Assembly (NCBI GenBank): GCA_947450765.1
Contig: CANFXC010000001.1
Span: 186,001 to 250,000 of the forward strand
From: Comamonadaceae bacterium
Lineage (GTDB): Bacteria; Pseudomonadota; Gammaproteobacteria; Burkholderiales; Burkholderiaceae_C
DNA: 64,000 nt
Direction of reading: 5' to 3'
Below, one piece after another: positions 28,085 to 35,539 of this stretch. The position numbers and the translations under genes were made by a program. The notes under the pieces are model-generated. The model was not told the origin of the DNA and ran no database searches. It saw nothing but the letters and a program-made list of their open reading frames with translations. Position 1 is the first letter of the stretch, and each line of letters starts with the position of its first letter.

Positions 28085-29518
28085 ATGGGTCAAAAACTCA
28101 AGATAGCAGGTTGGATTTCCGTGGGTGCCATTGCAGGCGCATTGACCACCGTTCAATTACAAGCAGTAGCACGTGGCGGTATGGCGCCACTGCCGCTTGA
28201 AGAATTACAGCAACTCGCCGCGGTTTTCGGTATGGTCAAGAGTGACTATGTCGAGCCCGTGGACGAAAAAAAGCTGATCACCGATGCGATCTCCGGCATG
28301 GTCGCCAGCTTGGATCCACATTCGGTTTATTTCGACAAGAAGTCCTTCAAGGAATTCCGCGAAGGCACCAGCGGCCGATTCGTTGGCGTCGGTATCGAGA
28401 TCAGCCAGGAAGACGGCCTTGTCAAGGTGGTATCGCCTATCGAGGGTTCACCCGCCGACCGGGCCGGCCTCAAACCCAACGACCTGATCACCAAGATTGA
28501 CGAGACCTTTGTCAAAGGCTTGAGCTTGAACGACGCGGTCAAAAAAATGCGCGGCGAACCGCAGACCAAAGTGGTCTTGACCATTTTTCGCAAAGACGAG
28601 AACCGCACCTTTCCGGTGTCCATCACGCGAGAAGAAATTCGCACACAGTCAGTGCGCAGCAAGGTCATCGAGCCTGGCTATGCGTGGATTCGTCTGAGCC
28701 AGTTCCAAGAACGCACAGTTGAAGACTTCGCCACCAAAATTGAACAGATTTACAAGCAGGAGCCCAATCTCAAGGGCTTGGTGCTTGACCTGCGCAACGA
28801 TCCAGGTGGTTTGCTTGACGCAGCGGTAGCGGTGTCAGCGGCTTTCTTGCCGGAAAACGTCACCGTGGTCTCGACCAACGGGCAACTGGCCGAAAGCAAG
28901 TTCACTTACAAAGCCTCGCCAGAGTTTTATGCGCGTCGTGGTGCTGACCCGCTCAAACGCCTTCCCGCTGCCTTGAAAACCGTGCCGCTGGTGGTCTTGG
29001 TCAATGAAGGTTCGGCCTCGGCCAGCGAGATCGTGGCGGGCGCACTGCAAGACTACAAACGCGCCACCATCATGGGCAACCAGACCTTCGGTAAGGGCTC
29101 GGTACAAACGGTCCGTCCGCTTGGCCCCGACACCGGTCTGAAGCTCACGACCGCACGTTACTTCACGCCCAGCGGCAAGTCGATTCAGGCCAAAGGCATT
29201 GTTCCTGACGTGATGATTGACGAAACCCTGGAAGGCAGCCCGTATGCAGCATTGCGCACACGAGAAGCCGATTTGGAAAAACACCTGAACAGCGGTCAAG
29301 GCGCTGAAGTGAAAGACCCGGGCCGTGAAAAAGCCCGTGAGGAAGCCTTGAAGCGACTTGAAGAAGAGTCCCGCAAGACGCCAGAACAACGCCGGCCGCC
29401 TGAGTTTGGCAGTGCGAAGGACTTCCCTTTGATTCAGGCCATCAACCAGCTCAAAGGCAGTCCGGTCATCGTCAGCAAGACCATGGTCGAACGCAAGGAA
29501 GATAAAAAAGAGAATTAA
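28085..29518 (+). CDS. ctpA: S41 family carboxyl-terminal processing protease (CtpA-like)
   Basis: This 477-residue periplasmic protease has an N-terminal membrane anchor or signal (about residues 6-28), a PDZ domain (about 100-180, GVGIEISQEDGLVKVVSP) and an S41 catalytic domain. The catalytic serine is in NEGSASASEIVAGAL and the lysine in GNQTFGKGSVQT. It cleaves proteins near their C-termini; relatives trim cell-wall hydrolases or lipoproteins. The C-terminus is long and rich in Lys and Glu. A run of seven T bases lies just before the start codon, and the ribosome site GAAGG is upstream of it. Confidence 0.93.
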   Translation: MGQKLKIAGWISVGAIAGALTTVQLQAVARGGMAPLPLEELQQLAAVFGMVKSDYVEPVDEKKLITDAISGMVASLDPHSVYFDKKSFKEFREGTSGRFVGVGIEISQEDGLVKVVSPIEGSPADRAGLKPNDLITKIDETFVKGLSLNDAVKKMRGEPQTKVVLTIFRKDENRTFPVSITREEIRTQSVRSKVIEPGYAWIRLSQFQERTVEDFATKIEQIYKQEPNLKGLVLDLRNDPGGLLDAAVAVSAAFLPENVTVVSTNGQLAESKFTYKASPEFYARRGADPLKRLPAALKTVPLVVLVNEGSASASEIVAGALQDYKRATIMGNQTFGKGSVQTVRPLGPDTGLKLTTARYFTPSGKSIQAKGIVPDVMIDETLEGSPYAALRTREADLEKHLNSGQGAEVKDPGREKAREEALKRLEEESRKTPEQRRPPEFGSAKDFPLIQAINQLKGSPVIVSKTMVERKEDKKEN

Positions 29519-29537
29519 GCGACGCCTTAGCAACAGA

Positions 29538-29566
29538 CAACGCCGGTGCCTTTTCGCCCGGCGTTG
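29538..29566 (+). terminator. Probable terminator after ctpA
   Basis: A 9-bp stem CAACGCCGG/CCGGCGTTG with an 11-nt loop lies 20 nt after the ctpA stop and is followed by CTGTTTC. The T-run is short, so this is an imperfect intrinsic terminator. It separates ctpA from the next gene. Confidence 0.5.
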
Positions 29567-29613
29567 CTGTTTCAAACTGTGGCCACGGCTTACCCGGTTT
29601 CTACTCTGCCCCT

Positions 29614-30366
29614 ATGAACGATTCCCAGCTGCTGCGTTATTCACGGCATATTCTGCTCGATGAGATTGGCATTGAAGGGCAGACCCGGCTTCTCAATTCT
29701 CATGCGCTGATCATCGGCGCGGGTGGGCTGGGTTCACCCGCTGCGCTGTACTTGGGCAGCGCAGGCGTCGGCCGCATCACGGTGGTTGACCATGACCGCG
29801 TCGAGGCCACCAATCTGCAACGGCAGATCGCCCACACCATGGCGCGCATCGATCAATTCAAAGCGCTGTCGATCGCCGAGGCGATTGCCCAAATCAATCC
29901 AGATGTCGAGGTCAGGGCCGTGACCCAACGAGCCGACGACGCATTGCTGAATGAGCTGGTGGCACAAGCCGACGTTGTACTCGACTGCACCGACAATTTT
30001 CAAACTCGCCACGCGATCAACCGCGCCTGCGTGCGGCATGGCAAACCACTGGTGTCGGGGGCGGCGCTGCAATTGGATGGTCAGGTGACGGTTTTTGACC
30101 CGCGTCAGCCAGCGGCACCCTGCTATGCCTGCTTATTCCCGGAGTCTGATGCGCCCGAAGAAACCAATTGCGCCACCATGGGCGTCTTTGCGCCGCTGGT
30201 GGGCATCATTGGCAGCATGCAAGCCGCAGAGGCGCTAAAGTTGTTGTGTGGCTTTGGTGAGTCACTGGCGGGCCGGTTATTGATGCTGGACGCGCGACAC
30301 ATGAGCTGGACAGAGATGGGAGCGCGGCAGCAACCCGATTGCAAGGTCTGCGGTCTTCTTCATTAG
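29614..30366 (+). CDS. moeB: HesA/MoeB/ThiF family adenylyltransferase
   Basis: This 250-residue E1-like enzyme adenylates the C-terminal glycine of a small sulfur-carrier protein such as MoaD or ThiS. It has the nucleotide motif GAGGLGSPAALYLGSAGVG (about residues 34-52), an R-finger region TNLQRQIAH, and two zinc-binding pairs, CYAC (about 169-172) and CKVC (about 243-246). It lacks a rhodanese domain. MoeB and ThiF cannot be told apart safely by sequence alone, so the symbol is tentative. No carrier protein gene is adjacent. Confidence 0.85.
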   Translation: MNDSQLLRYSRHILLDEIGIEGQTRLLNSHALIIGAGGLGSPAALYLGSAGVGRITVVDHDRVEATNLQRQIAHTMARIDQFKALSIAEAIAQINPDVEVRAVTQRADDALLNELVAQADVVLDCTDNFQTRHAINRACVRHGKPLVSGAALQLDGQVTVFDPRQPAAPCYACLFPESDAPEETNCATMGVFAPLVGIIGSMQAAEALKLLCGFGESLAGRLLMLDARHMSWTEMGARQQPDCKVCGLLH

Positions 30367-30631
30367 GCTTTAAGCGGCCCTGGTGATCAACGAAACCCAC
30401 CTTTGCATTTTTAATTTCATCAGCATCGACGTGACTGTAGAGCAAACTCTTTTTTATTTAAGCCATTTATTTAAAACTGTAGGAGTTGCCCTACACACTC
30501 ATCCCTGAGTCACTGTCAAAATTCATCAGCGCTAGATTGCGAAGTTTGAATTATTCCCAAAGGCTCATGACAGTGATGCTTCTTTCACGGAAGTGCACTG
30601 GAACCCTGCCGTCACGACTACTGGACCTCAA
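30367..30631. other. 265-nt intergenic region upstream of the receiver gene
   Basis: This AT-richer gap contains the palindrome described at 30478-30495. A possible -10-like TAGATT lies near 30533. A short hairpin with GGAA in the loop (30586-30595, CAC/GTG stem) sits in the presumed leader and resembles a CsrA-type binding site, but a single element is weak evidence. No ORF or tRNA was recognised. Confidence 0.4.
30478..30495. promoter_or_regulatory. GacA/NarL-type palindrome TGTAGG-N6-CCTACA
   Basis: A perfect 6-bp inverted repeat with a 6-nt spacer lies 137 nt before the receiver gene start. Its layout matches the GacA-family operator TGTAAG-N6-CTTACA with one symmetrical change. A GacA-like regulator is encoded 0.5 kb away (31021-31653), so this is a plausible binding site for it. 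Binding is inferred, not shown. Confidence 0.5.
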
Positions 30632-31015
30632 GTGAGATTGAAGACTTTTATCGTTGAAGATAACGCCACCATCAGGGAGAACCTGATTGGCACTCTTGAA
30701 GAACTGACCTGTGTTCAGGCGGTTGGAACCGCAGAAACAGAAATGGAAGGACGCGAGTGGCTCACACAGCATCAGGATGAGTGGAACCTAGCCATCATTG
30801 ATCTATTTTTAAGACAAGGCACCGGGCTGGGCGTCCTCACTTCATGCCAAGGACGCAAACCCAACCAAAAAGTGATTGTGTTGAGCAACTACGCCACTGA
30901 AGATATCCGTCAGCGCTGCGCCCAGTTGGGTGTGGACGCCGTCTTTGACAAGTCCAATGAAATTGACGCCTTGGTGAGCTTCTGCATCGCACTGTGCCAG
31001 CCCACCAAGGATTAG
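30632..31015 (+). CDS. Single-domain response regulator (receiver only)
   Basis: This 127-residue protein is one CheY-like receiver. It has an acidic pair in FIVEDNA (Glu9-Asp10), a phospho-acceptor in AIIDLFL (Asp57), a switch serine in VLSNYA and a conserved lysine in VFDKSNE. There is no output domain, so it may act by protein contact, as a phosphate sink, or as a competitor of the adjacent regulator. The GTG at 30632 fits the family start (RLKTFIVEDN); an upstream in-frame GTG at 30593 would add 13 residues. It is convergent with the NarL-type gene (5-nt gap). Confidence 0.85.
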   Translation: MRLKTFIVEDNATIRENLIGTLEELTCVQAVGTAETEMEGREWLTQHQDEWNLAIIDLFLRQGTGLGVLTSCQGRKPNQKVIVLSNYATEDIRQRCAQLGVDAVFDKSNEIDALVSFCIALCQPTKD

Positions 31016-31020
31016 CGCGT

Positions 31021-31653
31021 TCAGTCGATCAACTTATTCTTGAGCGCGTAATAGGTCAGGTCGCTGTTCGACGACAGGCTCATTTTTTCCATCACTCGCG
31101 TGCGGTAAGTACTCACCGTTTTGACACTCAAAGAAAGCGCCTTGGCAATGTCACCCGCCGTTTCACCCTTGGCGAGTTTCAAGAAGACTTGAAACTCGCG
31201 CTCCGACAATTGTTCATGCGCGGCGATGTCGTGCGGACGGTTGAGTTGCTGCGCCAGCAGTTCCGCCACGCCAGGTGTGATGTAACGTTTCCCAAGAGAA
31301 ATCACGCGAATGGCGTTGACTATCTCCGTCGGGTCGCACTCTTTATTCAGGTAGCCACTAGCGCCTTGGCGAATCAGGTTCACAGCGTAATGTTCTTCCG
31401 GATATCCACTCAAGATCAAGATACCGACGTCAGGTGCTTTGGCGCGGATCATCGCCAAGGCATCGATACCGCTTTGCCCGGGCATGGACAAGTCCATGAC
31501 CAGGATGTCCAGTTCGACATTGCGCACCAAATCAATGGCTTCACGCCCGCTGGCAGCTTCACCCACAACTCTCAGGTCGACATGGTCCGAGAAGAACTGC
31601 TTGAGTCCAGAACGAACAATCGCGTGGTCATCAACAATACCGATTTTTATCAT
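31021..31653 (-). CDS. NarL/FixJ (GacA-like) response regulator
   Basis: This 210-residue protein has a receiver domain (phospho-acceptor Asp54 in VMDLSMPG, lysine in YLNKECD) and a C-terminal LuxR-type helix-turn-helix (LSEREFQVFLKLAKGETAGDIAKALSLS, about 148-175). It resembles GacA/UvrY in length and in the HTH region. It should bind DNA as a dimer when phosphorylated. Its likely kinase is the CHASE3 histidine kinase encoded divergently 134 nt away. The palindrome at 30478-30495 is a candidate target. Confidence 0.95.
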   Translation of the reverse strand: MIKIGIVDDHAIVRSGLKQFFSDHVDLRVVGEAASGREAIDLVRNVELDILVMDLSMPGQSGIDALAMIRAKAPDVGILILSGYPEEHYAVNLIRQGASGYLNKECDPTEIVNAIRVISLGKRYITPGVAELLAQQLNRPHDIAAHEQLSEREFQVFLKLAKGETAGDIAKALSLSVKTVSTYRTRVMEKMSLSSNSDLTYYALKNKLID

Positions 31654-31787
31654 TTCATTGTCTTTCCAGAAAATCTATTGTGCGCGGCAACGCCATTTTT
31701 TAAAGCTGATCATCGGCAGAAATTCTTAAATTTTTGCAACGATCCATTATTGACGAATAATTCATCGATATTTAATTGGAGTTCACG

Positions 31788-33128
31788 TTGAAGCAGTTAT
31801 CAATACCGAAGCTGATGATCAGCTTGCCGCTCGCGGTCCTTGGAGCAGCCATATTGATCTCGATCAACGAAGCCAGTTTCCACGCCTCTACGCAAGCGAC
31901 TCAGAATATTGAGAAAGCCGAATTCGCACGTCATTCTGTCGGCCAGCTCATGCACACTGTGTTGGATGCAGAGACGGGAACGCGTGGGTTTTTACTCACA
32001 GGTGATGAGAAATACCTTCAGCCATACGACAGTGCGCGCGCTCAACTCGGGCAAGATCTAGCCCAATTGCGCCGGCAATTGACAGACCAGCCAGAAGAAT
32101 TGGCCGCGTTCGAATTGATGGCACTCCACATCAGCCGCAAGCAAAGCGAAAACGATTTAAGTGTGCGCATGCGCAAAATCGGCAACGACGACGCTTGGAA
32201 GTTCATGCTGACCACAGACGTCGGCAAGCAAAACATGGATGCCATCCGGATTCAGTCCGAAAAACTCATGGCTTCCAGCCTCTCAAAGATGGAGGTCGCG
32301 CACAGTCAAATTGATCACTCCTTGATGCTTTCGCGCATCGGCATTGCCGCCATCACACTGGCAGGGTTGCTGGCTTTTTACATGTACTTGATGCAAACCG
32401 AGGCGTTGCTAGCGGCGGGCACGAGAGAGAAACAATCGCTGCAAAATGAGCGCGACCGACTTGAAGCACAGGTGCGAGACCGCACAGCCAAACTGGCAAA
32501 GCTCGCCACGTACCTCCAGGAAGTGCGGGAAGATGAACGCGGTCACTTGGCGCGTGAGTTGCACGATGAACTTGGCGCACTGCTGACGGCGGCCAAGCTG
32601 GATGTGGCGCGCATTAGATCCCGCTTAGGTAGTAGCGTGCCTGAAGCGACCGAGCGACTCGAGCACCTGATCAGCACACTCAACAGTGGCATTGCACTGA
32701 AGCGGCGTATTGTGGAAGACTTGCGACCGTCTTCACTGTCCCACTTGGGGCTGGTGGCATCACTTGAAATCCTCACGCGAGAGTTTGCCGAACGCTCTGG
32801 GATTGAGATTAAAACTGCGCTGGCGTCGGTCGAACTGGGCGGCTCTGCGCAACTCACGGTTTACAGGCTGGTGCAGGAATCACTGACCAACATGAGTAAG
32901 TACGCCAAAGCCACCCATGCCGATATCACGCTGCAAAACAACGATGACCAGGTCATCATTGAAGTCAGTGACAACGGCCAAGGGTTCGATACCGACAAGG
33001 TCGCTACGACCAGCCACGGGCTTGCAGGCATGCGGCACCGTGTCGAAGCGGCGGGTGGACAACTTTTCATCGAATCCAGCCCAGGCAAGGGCACACACAT
33101 ACGCGCAAATCTGCCAAAGACGCACTGA
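31788..33128 (+). CDS. CHASE3-domain sensor histidine kinase (HisKA_3 type)
   Basis: This 446-residue inner-membrane kinase has a first TM helix (about residues 8-28) and a periplasmic CHASE3 domain with the signature DAETGTRGFLLTGDEKYLQPY (about 60-80). A second TM (about 185-205), a coiled coil, a HisKA_3 domain (His259 in RELHDELG) and an HATPase domain (EVSDNGQGF, then GLAGMRHRVEAAGG) follow. This is the NarX/DegS type that partners NarL-family regulators. The start is probably the TTG at 31788, because GGAG lies at 31778-31781 with good spacing; a TTG at 31776 has no site. The CHASE3 ligand is unknown. Confidence 0.92.
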   Translation: MKQLSIPKLMISLPLAVLGAAILISINEASFHASTQATQNIEKAEFARHSVGQLMHTVLDAETGTRGFLLTGDEKYLQPYDSARAQLGQDLAQLRRQLTDQPEELAAFELMALHISRKQSENDLSVRMRKIGNDDAWKFMLTTDVGKQNMDAIRIQSEKLMASSLSKMEVAHSQIDHSLMLSRIGIAAITLAGLLAFYMYLMQTEALLAAGTREKQSLQNERDRLEAQVRDRTAKLAKLATYLQEVREDERGHLARELHDELGALLTAAKLDVARIRSRLGSSVPEATERLEHLISTLNSGIALKRRIVEDLRPSSLSHLGLVASLEILTREFAERSGIEIKTALASVELGGSAQLTVYRLVQESLTNMSKYAKATHADITLQNNDDQVIIEVSDNGQGFDTDKVATTSHGLAGMRHRVEAAGGQLFIESSPGKGTHIRANLPKTH

Positions 33129-33382
33129 AACTCCTCCAGCTTCAAACTTCACACGCCGGTGTTCCAAGGTCGCGTCCTACAAGGCCTTGACTCGTTCACC
33201 GACAAGGTGACCCGTAACTAACCGATGAAGCTCATCATCAGAGCTCCCTAAACTGGCATACAGACGTCGAAAGAAGAAACCACTCTGATCAAGCCATGTC
33301 AATCGGTACTGATTGGGGCAAAACTTCCACGACACATACGCTGAAGCCGCTTTGCTTCATCACTCAACCCAAAGGATTCGTC
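33129..33382. other. 254-nt gap upstream of the YqjD-like operon
   Basis: No ORF with coding character is seen. A degenerate version of the upstream palindrome (CCAAGG-N6-CCTACA, 33164-33181) keeps the inner AGG/CCT and the full right half. It could be a second site for the NarL-type regulator controlling the stress-type operon that follows. An AAAGGA ribosome site lies at 33371-33376. Confidence 0.3.
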
Positions 33383-33763
33383 ATGACCGCCAACAATTCC
33401 GGAACCCAAGCTGCACGCAATACACGTGAGGATGCACTGCAAGCGACAGTCCAAGCGACGGAGCTCACCCGCAGCTACGCCAAAGAAGCGCTCGACCAAG
33501 CTGAAGGCAAAATCCGCGAGTTGCGCGGAAGCGTCGACCCGATGGTCGACAAGCTGGCCGACACCGCCCAAAAACTGGCGCGCCAAAGTATGGACATGGC
33601 CTCCGAAGCCAAGCACAAAGCCCAAGAGTCCCTGGCTCGCTATACCGACGTCACCACCAAATACGTCAGCCAGCAACCCGTGCGCTCGGTGCTGATTGCT
33701 GCCGCTGTAGGCGCCGCCGTCGCCTTGCTGGTGGCTGCCGCACGCAACAATAAGCGCTATTAA
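33383..33763 (+). CDS. YqjD/ElaB-like (DUF883) membrane-anchored protein
   Basis: This 126-residue protein has a long charged amphipathic helix (about residues 10-95, rich in Ala, Lys, Glu and Gln) and a C-terminal transmembrane segment (QPVRSVLIAAAVGAAVALLVA). This matches DUF883/ElaB-YqjD proteins. In E. coli these tail-anchored proteins bind ribosomes and appear in stationary phase or under stress. The ATG at 33383 follows AAAGGA; an upstream in-frame ATG (33296) lacks a ribosome site. The next gene encodes the usual YqjE-like partner. Confidence 0.88.
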   Translation: MTANNSGTQAARNTREDALQATVQATELTRSYAKEALDQAEGKIRELRGSVDPMVDKLADTAQKLARQSMDMASEAKHKAQESLARYTDVTTKYVSQQPVRSVLIAAAVGAAVALLVAAARNNKRY

Positions 33764-33799
33764 TTTCGCCGATCTCTTTCAGCCTGCCGCACGTCTTTT

Positions 33800-34165
33800 A
33801 TGCTCCATCCTCTTTTCGCTACCCTGATAAAACGCCCTGATCTCATCGCAGATCACATCGCGGCGTATGCCGAACTGATCAGCCAGGAAAGCTCAGGGAT
33901 TGGGATGGACTGGATTAAACGCGGGCTGGCGTGGACCTTGACAGCATTGGGGGTGGTTGTCTTTGTGATTTTTTCTGGCATCGCTCTCATGCTAGGAGCT
34001 CTGAATCAGTTTCATTGGGTCTTGGTGGCGGTTCCAAGCGGTGTGTTGCTGCTGACGTTGCTGGCCTTTTTAAAAGCCAGGAAACCGATCGACAGTGACC
34101 GCTTCGCAGAATTCAAGGCGCAATTGAACAGCGACTTGCGTGCCTTGCGCGAGGCGGCAGAATGA
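33800..34165 (+). CDS. YqjE-like phage-holin-family membrane protein
   Basis: This 121-residue protein has two transmembrane helices (about 44-65 and 72-92) between charged ends, as in the YqjE/holin superfamily 3 group. Such proteins accompany YqjD homologues. It is chromosomal, with no phage genes around, so a lysis role is unlikely. Its stop overlaps the next start (ATGA). Confidence 0.85.
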   Translation: MLHPLFATLIKRPDLIADHIAAYAELISQESSGIGMDWIKRGLAWTLTALGVVVFVIFSGIALMLGALNQFHWVLVAVPSGVLLLTLLAFLKARKPIDSDRFAEFKAQLNSDLRALREAAE

Positions 34166-34644
34166 GCATGACACCGCAACAGCGTTTGGCCGCCAGCCGA
34201 CGTGCGATCGTGCAGAGCATGAATCGGGACCGTCAAGAACACATGAACGATGACATGGCCGCCGATTCGCAAGCCGGAACGGGCTTGGGTGGGCAAGAAT
34301 CCTTGGAGGGTGCGGGCCATTCGACTCGCTCAGCGCGCACGCACTCCTCGGGTTTGAATGGTCTCTGGCGCATCGTACGGCGAGCCACATCGAGTTGGTG
34401 GCGATCGCACCCCGCGCATCTGGCGGTGGACGTAGTGCATCCCATGTTTGAAAAATATGCACAGGACCATCCACTGAAACTGGTTGGCGCCGCAGCAGCA
34501 GTCGGTGCTGTCATGGTGATCGCTAAACCGTGGCGGCTTATTTCCGTGACAGGTGTGTTGATTGCGGCCATGCGGTCAACTCAGATGTCGAGCCTAGTCG
34601 CATCCTTTCTGACATCACCGCCGGAGCGGTCGCGTGACAAGTAA
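34162..34644 (+). CDS. Hypothetical protein, third gene of the YqjDE-type operon
   Basis: This 160-residue protein begins with a basic helix (QQRLAASRRAIVQSMNRDRQ), followed by a Ser/Gly-rich linker (40-70). The C-terminal half contains one or two weak hydrophobic segments (LKLVGAAAAVGAVMVIAKPW, then a second near 135-150). The position and the R-rich start recall YqjK, but it is longer and the match is loose. It is translationally coupled to the YqjE-like gene. Function unknown; probably membrane-associated. Confidence 0.7.
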   Translation: MSMTPQQRLAASRRAIVQSMNRDRQEHMNDDMAADSQAGTGLGGQESLEGAGHSTRSARTHSSGLNGLWRIVRRATSSWWRSHPAHLAVDVVHPMFEKYAQDHPLKLVGAAAAVGAVMVIAKPWRLISVTGVLIAAMRSTQMSSLVASFLTSPPERSRDK

Positions 34645-34678
34645 CACACACTCCACCTCATCATTCAAGGAAAGTTCC

Positions 34679-34993
34679 ATGAAATACGCTCGTGCCATTG
34701 CCTTTGCCGCCTTCACCAGCATCGCACTCATCAGTGCGGGTTGTGCCGTAGTGCGGGGTCAAGAAACTGCCAGTTCCTACGTCGATGACGCCGCCATCAC
34801 GACCAGCATCAAAGCCAAATTCATTGATGACAAAATCGTTTCGGCGTCCTCCATCAGCGTTGAAACGTTGAATGGCACCGTGCAGTTGTCTGGGTTTGCG
34901 AAAAACGCCGCGGAGAAAACTCAGGCGGAAGAGATTGCTCGCAAGACCAACAATGTTCGCTCAGTTCGCAACGATATCGTTGTGCGTCCCTGA
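34679..34993 (+). CDS. BON-domain lipoprotein
   Basis: This 104-residue protein has a signal peptide ending in a lipobox (LISAGC, Cys about residue 21) and one BON domain (DDAAITTSIKAKFIDDKIV, then VETLNGTVQLSGFA, about 40-104). BON domains occur in OsmY-like stress proteins and are thought to bind membranes. The ATG at 34679 follows AAGGA; an upstream GTG at 34634 overlaps the previous gene. Anchoring in the outer membrane is likely. It closes the operon beginning at 33383. Confidence 0.9.
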   Translation: MKYARAIAFAAFTSIALISAGCAVVRGQETASSYVDDAAITTSIKAKFIDDKIVSASSISVETLNGTVQLSGFAKNAAEKTQAEEIARKTNNVRSVRNDIVVRP

Positions 34994-35002
34994 CCTGCTG
35001 AA

Positions 35003-35512
35003 TCAATGCCGGTATGGGCAGTGCCCATACCTGCGTCTGAATTCACGCGGGTACTCCGGCGACATCTCTGCAAAGAGTCCGCGACCTAGCAACTTGGCGT
35101 GAACTTCCTCCTGCACATAAGGGCCTGAATCCCGCAAATAGCGATAGGACCAGGCATGGCCTCGCTGCACCATCCACTGACCCACGTCTTCTCCACTCAG
35201 GTAGATCAGCGCCAGATCACGGCCATAGTCATCAACCCCCTGCATGCGCAGAGTCACTGAACGCCTGAGTACGCGGGCTTGCAACGCTTGACGCGAGGCC
35301 GCGCCGCCGATTTGGCATATTTCAGGCGCATCCATGCCGCTGATCCGGATCTTGTGCACAGCACCACCGTTAGATGGACGCACGTGCACCGTATCGCCAT
35401 CAACCACATACGTGACCATGCCGACCCAAGTCGCCTGCGTTGCCTCTGACTGGGGCTGCGCTGGCAGCGCCAGTATCAGCAACGTCAGCCCCACCCATGG
35501 TCGCCATGTCAT
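35003..35512 (-). CDS. Secreted thermonuclease (SNase) family protein
   Basis: This 169-residue protein has a signal peptide (about residues 1-22, ending AQPQS) and a staphylococcal-nuclease fold. Catalytic-site equivalents are all visible: VVDGDTVHV, the Arg in KIRISG, the Asp and Glu in GMDAPEI, and the Arg in YGRDLALIYL. It should be a calcium-dependent phosphodiesterase acting on DNA or RNA outside the cytoplasm. The start at 35512 was chosen for its AAAGGA ribosome site; a GTG six codons upstream is weaker. Confidence 0.92.
   Translation of the reverse strand: MTWRPWVGLTLLILALPAQPQSEATQATWVGMVTYVVDGDTVHVRPSNGGAVHKIRISGMDAPEICQIGGAASRQALQARVLRRSVTLRMQGVDDYGRDLALIYLSGEDVGQWMVQRGHAWSYRYLRDSGPYVQEEVHAKLLGRGLFAEMSPEYPREFRRRYGHCPYRH
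35011..35031. terminator. Perfect hairpin shared by convergent BON lipoprotein and nuclease genes
   Basis: A 9-bp perfect stem GGTATGGGC/GCCCATACC with a 3-nt loop lies 18 nt after the lipoprotein stop. It also encodes the last codons of the nuclease on the other strand. There is no T-run in either direction, so bidirectional termination is plausible but not certain. Confidence 0.45.
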
Positions 35513-35539
35513 CGCACTTCCTTTGATCACATCTCAGAC

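Noticed and set aside
30586-30595. A CAC-GGAA-GTG mini-hairpin that could be a CsrA/RsmA site or part of a regulatory small RNA
   Set aside because: Only one such hairpin is present and there is no clear promoter-terminator pair, so a small RNA gene is not supported.
33800-34165. Prophage remnant suggested by the holin-like protein
   Set aside because: No other phage genes, attachment sites or integrase are nearby, and its YqjD-like neighbour explains it as a chromosomal membrane protein.
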